Below, piece after piece: positions 6,316 through 12,420 of a stretch of DNA of 12,420 nt. Every line of letters starts with the position of its first letter. The first letter of the stretch is position 1. Source of the DNA: JACQAI01 sp035507915 (GTDB lineage Bacteria; Pseudomonadota; Alphaproteobacteria; Elsterales; Elsteraceae); NCBI GenBank assembly GCA_035507915.1, contig DATJNS010000204.1, forward strand, positions 1-12,420, given 5' to 3'. The position numbers were made by a program, and so were the translations under genes. A model generated the notes under the pieces. It had not been told where the DNA came from, did not search any database, and saw nothing but the letters and a program-made list of their open reading frames with translations.

Positions 6316-7404
6316 TCAATCCTCGAAAAGAGCGGTGGTCGCCGCCATGGGCCAGCTCACGCACAGGGCGGCGCCGATCGGGGGCAGCACGCCGCCGACC
6401 GCGATATCGATCAGCCAAGGCGTCTCGGCGCCGACGTCCACCGAGAGACGTACGGCGCTGCCGGCAAAGTTCCGCTCGGTCAGACGACCGGGCACGACGT
6501 TGAAGCCCGCGGCGGCGCCCGTCGCGTCTCCGGCGGCGATCGACAGAGCCTCCGGACGCACCGCGATGGTGACCGACGCGCCGGGCGTCGATGGATGGTC
6601 GGCATCCATCGTCATCGCTCCGATCGACGCGCCGGCGAGCTCGAGGCTCAATCGTGCGCCGTCCGATCCGACCAGCCGCGCGGTCGCCAAGTTGATCCGA
6701 CCGACGAACTCGGCGACGAACCGGGTGCGCGGCCGCACATAAATCGCCTCGGGCGTGCCGAGCTGGACCACCTGCCCCGCCCGCATCACCGCCATCCGAT
6801 CGGACAGGGCAATCGCTTCGCCCTGGTCGTGCGTGACATAGAGCGTGGTGACCTTCAGGGCGCGTTGGATGCGCTGGATCTCGGTTTGCATCGACTCGCG
6901 CAGCTTGAGATCGAGCGCGCCCAGCGGCTCGTCCATGAGGAGCACCCCCGGCACGACCGCGAGCGCGCGCGCCAGCGCCACCCGCTGCTGCTGGCCGCCC
7001 GACAGCTGCGCGGGATAGCGTGCGCCGAAGTCGCCCAGCTTGACGAGATCCAGCAACTCGGCAACCCGCGCGGCGCGCGCCCGGCGCGGCTGGCGCCGCT
7101 CGCGCAACCCGAAGGCGATGTTCTCGGCCACCGTCATGTGCGGGAACAGCGCGTAGTCCTGGAACACCATGCCGATGTTGCGCCGCTCGGGCGGCACGCC
7201 GGCCATGTCCCGCCCATCGAGCAGGACCCGCCCGCCGGTCGGCTCGGCGAGGCCGGCCAGAATGCGCAGCGCCGTCGTCTTGCCGCAGCCCGACGGTCCG
7301 AGCAGCGACACGAACTCGCCATCGGCGATGTCGAGGTCCAGCGCTTCGAGCGCGGTGGCGGCGCCGAAGCGCTTGGCCACGCGCTCGAAGGTGACTCGCG
7401 CCAT
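6316..7404 (-). CDS. ABC transporter ATPase, polyamine/opine import class (PotA-like)
   Basis: Nucleotide-binding subunit that powers the import system encoded by the three upstream genes. The 362 residues contain Walker A GPSGCGKTT (36-44), Q-loop Gln82 (VFQDYALFPHM), signature LSGGQQQR (134-141), Walker B LLMDEP (155-160), D-loop ALD, and switch His192 (YVTHDQGEA). A C-terminal TOBE-type regulatory domain begins at about 230 (FVAEFVGRINLATA), which is characteristic of PotA/FbpC/MalK-like ATPases. The ATG at 7402-7404 has AGGG upstream. The gene starts 36 bp after the binding-protein stop and ends 4 bp before the M19-like gene. Substrate class is inferred from the set of partners, not from this subunit. 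Confidence 0.96.
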   Translation of the reverse strand: MARVTFERVAKRFGAATALEALDLDIADGEFVSLLGPSGCGKTTALRILAGLAEPTGGRVLLDGRDMAGVPPERRNIGMVFQDYALFPHMTVAENIAFGLRERRQPRRARAARVAELLDLVKLGDFGARYPAQLSGGQQQRVALARALAVVPGVLLMDEPLGALDLKLRESMQTEIQRIQRALKVTTLYVTHDQGEAIALSDRMAVMRAGQVVQLGTPEAIYVRPRTRFVAEFVGRINLATARLVGSDGARLSLELAGASIGAMTMDADHPSTPGASVTIAVRPEALSIAAGDATGAAAGFNVVPGRLTERNFAGSAVRLSVDVGAETPWLIDIAVGGVLPPIGAALCVSWPMAATTALFED

Positions 7405-7440
7405 CGCGATCGGTTCCCTGCCCTGGCCGTCGCGCGGCGC

Positions 7441-8490
7441 TCACTTTGCGGTCGTGCGATTCCACTTGTCGACGATGTCGGCGAGATCGATGTGGTCCCA
7501 ATCGACCGCGTACGCCTTCGCGATGTCGGCCTGAGTCAGGAGCATCGTGCTCGACAGCAGCGGATCGGCACGCATCGTCTCCATCGCCTTGGCGTTGACC
7601 GGCGCGATCCCGTTCGACGAGCAGAAGGCCTGCTGGACCTCCGGCGACAGATAGCGGTTGACCCAGAATTCCGCGGCCTTCTCGACCTCGGTGCCCTTGA
7701 CGATGCCGATCATGCCGCTCGCGATCACGCCATGGCGGTCCTTGACCGCCGGAAACGTCATCGCGACCGGCACGTTGGTGCGGCGCACGCGCACCGCCCA
7801 GCCGGCGTGCCACGGCGCGACCCACACGTCGCCCGACGCGAACTTGGTCGAAAGCTCGACCGAGGACCGATAGAAGTAGGGCAGGTTCGCCGCCTTGATC
7901 TTCGCCAGCCCGGGATCGACGTTGAGCTCGCTGCCGCCGAACTCGGTCGACAGGCCGATCAGCGCATAGGGCCCATAGCTGATGTCGGGCCAGGCGACGC
8001 GGCCGGCGTATTTCGGATCCAGCAGATCCGAGTAGCGCTGCGGTACCGGGAGCCCATGCTCCTTGAACTTGTCGGCGTTGTAGACGATGCCCTCCTCGAG
8101 GGTCCAGGTCGACACCGCAACCGCGTCGTGCTGCGCGGCGTTGGGAATGTCCGCACCCTTGAGCGGCATCAGGAAGCCGGACTCGACCAGCGGCCGCCAC
8201 AAGTCGGACTGGAACTCCATGACGTCGAACGGCGGCTTGCTGCCGCGGGCCGCGACCAGCTTGTTGAAATTCTCCAGCGCGTTCCCGATGACGTACTCGA
8301 CTTTGGCGCCCCGCTTCTCGAGCTCGGCTCCGATCAGCTCCTGGATGCGGTCGCGCCAGCTCCCGCCCCAGGTCGCGACGCGGATCGTCACGCCGTCGAA
8401 CCGCTCCTCGGCCGCCGCCGGCCCGGACACCGCGAGTACGGCCCCCAGCACCAGCACAATGCCGAGCCATTTGCGAATTCTGTCGATCAT
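7441..8490 (-). CDS. Periplasmic solute-binding protein of the ABC importer (PotD/family 1-like)
   Basis: Substrate-capturing component, 349 residues. Signal peptide at 1-27 (basic RIRK, hydrophobic core GIVLVLGAVLAV, cut after PAAA). The mature protein opens with VTIRVATWGGSWRD, the strand and glycine turn typical of polyamine/iron/opine-type binding proteins. It continues with VEYVIGNALENFNKL, FDVMEFQSD and later GVIASGMIGIVKGTEVEKAAEFWVNRYLSPE, a block conserved in this class. The ATG at 8488-8490 is set by GGGGAG six bases upstream. It sits 26 bp after the second permease, an uncommon middle position between permeases and ATPase. Ligand unknown; putrescine or spermidine should not be assumed, because the same fold binds many amino-acid-derived and organic compounds. 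Confidence 0.93.
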   Translation of the reverse strand: MIDRIRKWLGIVLVLGAVLAVSGPAAAEERFDGVTIRVATWGGSWRDRIQELIGAELEKRGAKVEYVIGNALENFNKLVAARGSKPPFDVMEFQSDLWRPLVESGFLMPLKGADIPNAAQHDAVAVSTWTLEEGIVYNADKFKEHGLPVPQRYSDLLDPKYAGRVAWPDISYGPYALIGLSTEFGGSELNVDPGLAKIKAANLPYFYRSSVELSTKFASGDVWVAPWHAGWAVRVRRTNVPVAMTFPAVKDRHGVIASGMIGIVKGTEVEKAAEFWVNRYLSPEVQQAFCSSNGIAPVNAKAMETMRADPLLSSTMLLTQADIAKAYAVDWDHIDLADIVDKWNRTTAK

Positions 8491-8516
8491 AGCCAGCTCC
8501 CCGTGGTGATCTTCGC

Positions 8517-9359
8517 TCACGAATCCCGTCCGGCGATCGCGCGCGCCAGCGCGTCGACGCCGATCATCCGCTGAAAGAGAACGATGATCGCCATCGAGAC
8601 GATCAGCATGAGGGTCGACACCGCGAGCAGCGATGGATCGAAGTCGAACTGCAGGGCGCCGAACATTTCGACGGGAAACGTCGTGAAGCTCGATCCCGTC
8701 AGGAACAGCGCCACCGGCACCTCGCCGAACGATACGATGAAGGCATAGAGCGTCCCCGCATACACGCCCGGCATGACGAGCGGCAGCGTAACGCGCCAGA
8801 AGGTGCGCCACGGCGTTGCCCCCAACATGCGCGCGGCCTCCTCGAGGCGCGGGTTGAAGCGATGCAAGACCGCCGTGACGGTGCCGAGGGCGTAGGGCGT
8901 GGTCAGGAAGACGTGGCCGAGCAAGAGCCCGACGAAATGCCCCCGCGGATTGATGCCGATCGCCGCCCCCATCATGTAGTAGAGCTGCAGGAACGCGATG
9001 CCGACGACCACGAAAGGAACCTGCAGCGGCGCACGCAGCAGCAGGGCGACCGCCTCGCGGCCGAAGAAACGACCGCGAACCAGGCCGAGCGCAGCCGGCA
9101 CCGCCAGCAGCGTCGCGCACAGCGCCGTCGAGGCGGCGAGCAGCAAGCTGACGCCGATCGTCTCGAGATAGCGCGACGGGATGCGGGCGTACCATTCGAG
9201 CGACAGCCGATCGGGCGGGAAGCTGACATAGGGACGTGCGCCGCCGGCCAGCGAGGCGCCGGCGACGACCACGAGCGGCGCGAACAGGAAGACGTAGAGC
9301 GCCGCCATGAAGGCGGCCGACAGCGCCTTCGGCAGCGCGCGACGCAGGCGGCGCCTCAT
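8517..9359 (-). CDS. ABC transporter permease 2 (PotC/PotI-like)
   Basis: Inner-membrane channel subunit, 280 residues, of the BPD_transp_1 type. About six hydrophobic segments are visible: one near 14-38, then about 66-94, 104-132, 143-165, 197-220 and 240-262. The cytoplasmic EAA loop, which docks on the ATPase, is clear at about 173-199 (EEAARMLGATPWRTFWRVTLP). The basic N-terminus (MRRRLRRALPK) fits a cytoplasmic start. The ATG at 9357-9359 overlaps the stop of permease 1 as ATGA, indicating coupled translation of the two channel halves. Upstream in-frame open sequence is a shadow of permease 1. Confidence 0.94.
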   Translation of the reverse strand: MRRRLRRALPKALSAAFMAALYVFLFAPLVVVAGASLAGGARPYVSFPPDRLSLEWYARIPSRYLETIGVSLLLAASTALCATLLAVPAALGLVRGRFFGREAVALLLRAPLQVPFVVVGIAFLQLYYMMGAAIGINPRGHFVGLLLGHVFLTTPYALGTVTAVLHRFNPRLEEAARMLGATPWRTFWRVTLPLVMPGVYAGTLYAFIVSFGEVPVALFLTGSSFTTFPVEMFGALQFDFDPSLLAVSTLMLIVSMAIIVLFQRMIGVDALARAIAGRDS

Positions 9360-10204
9360 GCGACCGCTCCGAGGCGCCGGCGACCGAGGACCAGGCTCGT
9401 CGCAACGTTCGCGATCAACACGCTGCCCATCAACACGGCGGCGGCACAGGCGGCGATGGCGTAGCGCGTCTCGAGCATCATCGTACGCTCGATCAGGACC
9501 GGCATGGTGAGCACGCGCCCGCCGCCGAGCAGCGCGGCGGCGGTGAACGCGCCCATCGACAGGTTGAAGACGACCAGCCCGCCGGCGATCACGCCCGGCA
9601 GGCTGAGCGGCAGGACGACACGCCACAGCGCGCGCAGGCGGGTTGCGCCATGGACGCGCGCCGCCTCCTCGAGCGATCGCGGGATGGTCTGGATCACGCC
9701 GAACAGCAGCAGGATGACGAAGCCCAGCGTGAAGTGCAGCAGGCCGACCACCACCCCCGGGACGGTGCCGAGCAGGCTGAGAGGCGCGTCGATCAGCCCG
9801 AGCGCTCGGAGACCGCGATTGAGCACGCCGTCGGCGCTGAAGATGACGACCAGACCGAGCACCTTGATGACCTCGGCGACCAGGGCCGAGGCGATCATGG
9901 CGCCGAGCAGGACGCCGACCCACGGCCCGCGCATGCGCGCCAGGATGTAGGCCGCGGGGTAGCCGACCACGAGCGAGCAGGCGAGCACCAGGAGCGCAAC
10001 CTCCGCGGTCAGCGCCAGGCTGTGCAGATAGAAGGGGTCGCCCAGGACGCGGCGATAGTTGTCCAGCGTCAGATCGGACGCGACGCGGCCGAAGCTACGG
10101 TCCCGGTAGAAGCTGATGCGCAAGAACACAGCCTGGGACGCGAAGAGCAACGTGCCCGTCACAACCAGGCACGGCATCACGAACCAGCCCCACCGCGGTT
10201 TCAT
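9356..10204 (-). CDS. ABC transporter permease 1 (PotB/PotH-like), first gene of the operon
   Basis: Inner-membrane channel subunit, 282 residues from the chosen start. It begins MKPRWGWFVMPCLVV with helix 1, then a periplasmic loop (ISFYRDRSFGR, LTLDNYRRVL) typical of PotB-like permeases. Helices follow at about 63-90, 96-122, 148-170, 199-223 and 248-275. The EAA loop is at about 179-199 (EEAARVHGATRLRALWRVVLP). I prefer the ATG at 10202-10204 because GGGAG lies five bases before it. An ATG at 10235-10237 would add 11 residues (MARRGLSAGAR) but has no good ribosome binding site. It is transcribed away from the LysR-type gene, whose start is 133 bp away, and heads the five-gene operon that ends with the M19-like enzyme. 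Confidence 0.93.
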   Translation of the reverse strand: MKPRWGWFVMPCLVVTGTLLFASQAVFLRISFYRDRSFGRVASDLTLDNYRRVLGDPFYLHSLALTAEVALLVLACSLVVGYPAAYILARMRGPWVGVLLGAMIASALVAEVIKVLGLVVIFSADGVLNRGLRALGLIDAPLSLLGTVPGVVVGLLHFTLGFVILLLFGVIQTIPRSLEEAARVHGATRLRALWRVVLPLSLPGVIAGGLVVFNLSMGAFTAAALLGGGRVLTMPVLIERTMMLETRYAIAACAAAVLMGSVLIANVATSLVLGRRRLGAVA

Positions 10205-10251
10205 CCGCGCTCCCGCCGAGAGCCCCCGTCGGGCCATCAGAGCGGCCGCCG

Positions 10252-10257
10252 ATCATA
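10252..10257 (-). promoter_or_regulatory. Possible -10 element of the ABC/M19 operon
   Basis: On the minus strand 10257-10252 reads TATGAT, one mismatch from the -10 consensus, about 48 bp before the preferred permease 1 start. No good -35 lies 17 bp upstream (ACAAAG there), as is common for activator-dependent promoters. The LysR-type box at 10287-10301 is centred about 50 bp from the predicted start point. Tentative. Confidence 0.35.
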
Positions 10258-10307
10258 AGAGTCAAATAAGCAGGCTTTGTCCGGCTATAATCGACGCTTA
10301 TGGACAA
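10254..10307. promoter_or_regulatory. Divergent control region with LysR-type ATAA-N7-TTAT box and nested inverted repeats
   Basis: This lies in the 133-bp gap between permease 1 and the regulator. The box ATAA-TCGACGC-TTAT at 10287-10301 is the classic LysR-type recognition form with an internal T-N11-A. It overlaps TATAAT at 10286-10291, a perfect -10 for the regulator gene with a poor -35, so autorepression is expected. Two inverted repeats overlap it. CATAAGAGTC (10254-10263) pairs with GACGCTTATG (10293-10302) at 9 of 10 positions. TTGTCC (10277-10282) pairs with GGACAA (10302-10307). A weak second T-N11-A (10256-10268) could be the activation site near the operon promoter. Confidence 0.6.
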
Positions 10308-10337
10308 GCTCATGGACCGGTGTCGGATCGGCCCCGC

Positions 10338-11285
10338 ATGAACGTGCGCCAGCTCGAGTGCTTCCGCGCCGTGCTCGACGCCGGCACCGTGACGCGGGCA
10401 GCGGCGCGGCTCGGCCTGTCGCAGCCGGCGGTCAGCAACATGGTGGCCAGCCTCGAGCACGAGATCGGCTTTGCGCTGTTCGAGCGCGTCAACGGCCGCC
10501 TGCGCCCGACGCCCGAGGCGACCGCGCTCTATGAGGACGTCTCACGGACCCTGGGCAGCCTCGACCGCGCGCGCCAGACCGCCCGCGCGATCCGCGACCG
10601 CACGCGCGGCAGTCTGGTGGTCGCGAGCTATCCGGGCCTCGCGCTCGACTTCCTGCCGCGCGTGGTGGCCGAATTCCTCACCGATCGGCCCGAGGTGCGC
10701 GTGAATCTCTATTCGCGCAGCGCCCACGTGCTGCACGAGCTGATCCCCGCCCAGGGCTTCGACGTCGGCATCGCCGACTTGCCCGTGAACCGCGACGGGG
10801 TTCACATCGAGCCGTTCTCGATGGACTGCGTCTGCGTGCTGCCGGCGACCCACCCGTTGGCCCGCCACGCGGTGCTGACCCCCGCCCTCTTGTCGGGCGT
10901 GCCGTTCGCCGCGCTGTTCAAGGAGCACGCGCTGCATCACCGCATCGCGAGCGCCTTCGCAGCCGCCAACGCGTCGTGGAACCTGATCGCCGAGACCCGC
11001 TTCTTCGCGTCGTGCTGCGCATTCGCCGGCTATGGCGCCGCGGTGTCGATCGTCGATCCGATCACCGCCGCCGAATACGCGTCGCGCGGCGTCGTCTCGC
11101 GCGGCTTTGCGCCCCGCATCAGCTATGAGATCGGCCTGCTGTTCCCGAGCGATCGGGTGCGTCCGATCCTGGTCGATGATTTCGTCTCGCTCCTGAAACG
11201 CCATCTCGCCCCCTTCGCCGGCGGCGCGCCGGCGGCCCTCGACGGCGCGCGGCGCAGCAGCGCCGGGCGCGCCCGGCGGGCCTGA
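10338..11285 (+). CDS. LysR-type transcriptional regulator, divergent from the ABC/M19 operon
   Basis: DNA-binding regulator of 315 residues. The N-terminal winged helix-turn-helix is unmistakable (MNVRQLECFRAVLDAGTVT, then AAARLGLSQPAVSNMVASLEHEIGFALFER, residues 1-50). A linker helix follows at about 60-90, then a periplasmic-binding-protein-like effector domain from about 90 (GSLVVASYPGLAL) to about 295. The C-terminus is a basic Ala/Arg-rich tail. The ATG at 10338-10340 gives the standard N-terminus. Its ribosome binding site is weak, and a GTG six codons upstream is possible. The two earlier ATGs at 10300 and 10312 are in another frame. The divergent position and the box in the gap make it the likely regulator of the import operon, with the imported compound or a product as effector (inference). 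Confidence 0.94.
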   Translation: MNVRQLECFRAVLDAGTVTRAAARLGLSQPAVSNMVASLEHEIGFALFERVNGRLRPTPEATALYEDVSRTLGSLDRARQTARAIRDRTRGSLVVASYPGLALDFLPRVVAEFLTDRPEVRVNLYSRSAHVLHELIPAQGFDVGIADLPVNRDGVHIEPFSMDCVCVLPATHPLARHAVLTPALLSGVPFAALFKEHALHHRIASAFAAANASWNLIAETRFFASCCAFAGYGAAVSIVDPITAAEYASRGVVSRGFAPRISYEIGLLFPSDRVRPILVDDFVSLLKRHLAPFAGGAPAALDGARRSSAGRARRA

Positions 11286-11303
11286 CGCCGTCGCTGTTGA
11301 CGT

Positions 11304-11333
11304 CCCGCCGGCAACGATGTCGGTCCCGGCGGG
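11304..11333. terminator. Stem-loop between convergent genes
   Basis: Inverted repeat CCCGCCGG (11304-11311) and CCGGCGGG (11326-11333), 8 bp perfect with a 14-nt loop. After a T-T mismatch, two more pairs (CG/CG) are possible on the outside. It lies in the 52-bp gap between the convergent LysR-type and VOC genes, the right place for a terminator serving both strands. No T run is present. Confidence 0.5.
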
Positions 11334-11337
11334 TCGT

Positions 11338-11967
11338 TCAGCGCGGCAACTCTTTGCCGGACTGCTCAGCCACCATGTAGGCGGCGCACCAGTCCGGCCA
11401 GTTCGCGTCGTGCTGCCCGATGCGCTTCTCGTGCTCGCCGTGAGCCGCCGCCGCACGCCGCAGCGCGCTCGCCAGGTCGCTTGCGGAGCCGAAGACCGTC
11501 GCGCCAGGTTCGACGCGCCCGGGGAGCCGGGCCGTGACCTCCTGCAGCTGCCAGACGTTGCCGTCGGGATCGCTGAACAAGGCGCGCGAGCGGTAGGTGA
11601 GACGCTCGGGATGCAGGCCGCTGCCGCGGCCTTCCGGGCCGTCGTGGAAGAACGCGCCGACCTCGACGCCGGCGGCAACCAGCTGGTCCCGGGCGGCCTC
11701 GATGTCGGAAACGATCAGGAAGCCGTTGGACGTGAGGTTCCTGCCGAACTGGACCGAGCACCAGGAGCCCGGCGGCGTGAACTGCACCAGGCGGAAATCG
11801 TCGCCGGCGGAGCGGTCGAAGTTGAACCGCCATCCGATCCTCTCGTAAAACGCCTTCGCGCGGTCGACATCCGAAACCGGGATGGCGACGACCTCGAGCT
11901 TCATGTCAATTCGCGCGGCGCCCGCGTTGCTGACTGCGTCGCCACGACGGACTTCGTTGGGGCTCAT
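11338..11967 (-). CDS. VOC (glyoxalase/dioxygenase-fold) protein with C-terminal EHEKR-WPDW extension
   Basis: A 209-residue cytoplasmic protein. Residues 22-145 are a vicinal-oxygen-chelate domain (MKLEVVAIPVSDVDRAKAFYE start, LFSDPDGNVWQLQEV end). Residues from about 165 form a second block (HGEHEKRIGQHDANWPDWCAAYMVAEQSG), which I recall both as an extension and as a stand-alone small domain in relatives. The position of the usual first metal-ligand His, before the PVSD turn, is Val25. Metal-dependent glyoxalase chemistry is therefore doubtful, and a binding or resistance role is as likely. The start at 11965-11967 is fixed by a near-perfect AGGAGG seven bases upstream. This makes the 21-residue N-terminal leader (before MKLEV) real. 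It follows the crotonase-type gene by 83 bp on the same strand and may be in the same transcript. Confidence 0.9.
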   Translation of the reverse strand: MSPNEVRRGDAVSNAGAARIDMKLEVVAIPVSDVDRAKAFYERIGWRFNFDRSAGDDFRLVQFTPPGSWCSVQFGRNLTSNGFLIVSDIEAARDQLVAAGVEVGAFFHDGPEGRGSGLHPERLTYRSRALFSDPDGNVWQLQEVTARLPGRVEPGATVFGSASDLASALRRAAAAHGEHEKRIGQHDANWPDWCAAYMVAEQSGKELPR

Positions 11968-12050
11968 GGGTACCTCCTGTGGTCTGTGGGGATCGCCGTC
12001 ACGGCCTCGCTCGGTCGAGACAGGAGAGCTCGGACGATCGCACGCGACGA

Positions 12051-12420
12051 TCAGTCGGGCTGCGTATCCGTGTCGTCGTCCGCCCGCCCGAGCGCGGGGA
12101 GGTACCGGCCGAAGTTCAATTCGAAGTCGCTCGGCACGCCGTAACCGGCGCCGCGGACCTTGGCGCGGCGCGCCTGCGCAGCTGGCATGGCCAGGGTCGA
12201 GAAGAACATGTCGTTGCTCGACTGAAGCTCGGTCGCCGTCGGCGTCCCGAACCGATTGACCTGGCCCTTCGCCGCCCCGAGCACGTCACGGTCGAACGAG
12301 GCCAGACGCCGGACGAACGCATCGACGAACGCGTCGAGGTCGTCATCGTCCAGCGTGCGGTTCACCCAGCCATAGCGCTCGGCGACGTCGGCATCGAAAT
12401 CGTCGGCGCCGAGCACGATC
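12051..12420 (-). CDS. Enoyl-CoA hydratase/isomerase (crotonase) family protein, C-terminal part, cut by window edge
   Basis: The frame is open to the right edge, so the start and most of the catalytic core lie outside. The 123 visible residues start IVLGADDFDADVAERYGWVNR, the block in crotonases where an active-site acid region (DA...A...G-VN) is followed by a helix (LDAFVDAFVRRLASF). KGQVNR then marks the C-terminal trimerisation helices. The end (ALGRADDDTDTQPD) is acidic and low in complexity. The reaction cannot be told from this part, and crotonase homologues include many non-hydratases. It is on the same strand as the VOC gene, 83 bp upstream of it, with no clear terminator between. 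Confidence 0.82.
   Translation of the reverse strand, partial: IVLGADDFDADVAERYGWVNRTLDDDDLDAFVDAFVRRLASFDRDVLGAAKGQVNRFGTPTATELQSSNDMFFSTLAMPAAQARRAKVRGAGYGVPSDFELNFGRYLPALGRADDDTDTQPD

Noticed and set aside
6298..8574. A 758-residue plus-strand open frame over the ATPase and binding-protein genes
   Set aside because: Antisense shadow with the same low-complexity composition. The minus strand holds well-conserved ABC genes there.

Overview
The window is about 12.4 kb of very GC-rich DNA. Coding-frame third positions are almost all G or C, and the start sites carry GGAG-type ribosome binding sites. No RNA gene, insertion sequence, CRISPR array or phage gene was seen. The protein families suggest a chromosomal segment of an alphaproteobacterium (Rhizobiales or Rhodospirillales type). 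That taxonomic call is inference; no marker gene is present.

Layout, left to right. (1) 30-4411, minus strand: a tripartite efflux pair, with a periplasmic adaptor (MdtA type) whose stop overlaps the start of an RND inner-membrane pump (MdtB/MdtC type). The pump frame has an in-frame amber codon at 240-242, inside its last membrane helix. The rest of the helix and the tail remain readable to 30. (2) 4518-5140, minus strand: two small envelope genes. One is a 100-residue exported protein with three copies of a GGYLG-type repeat. The other is a 56-residue single-span membrane protein. Each has a good ribosome binding site, and each is preceded by a copy of the same AT-rich 20-bp motif. A perfect 10-bp GC stem-loop follows the first. 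(3) 5274-10204, minus strand: a compact five-gene operon with two permeases, a solute-binding protein and an ATPase of the polyamine/opine (PotABCD-like) ABC class, then a peptidase-M19-like enzyme. (4) 10338-11285, plus strand: a divergent LysR-type regulator. The shared intergenic region holds an ATAA-N7-TTAT box that overlaps a TATAAT element. (5) 11338-12420, minus strand: a VOC/glyoxalase-fold protein with a C-terminal extension, then the 3' part of a crotonase-family gene that runs off the right edge.

How the parts probably work together. The LysR protein most likely senses a small molecule and controls the divergent operon. The ABC system would import that molecule or a relative, and the M19-like enzyme would process it in the cytoplasm. 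The enzyme lacks several standard M19 metal ligands, so its reaction may not be dipeptide hydrolysis; this operon is the best candidate for an undescribed system. The efflux pair and the two small envelope genes look like a separate cell-envelope block. Whether the pump is still functional depends on the amber codon, which could be real, read through, or a sequencing error.
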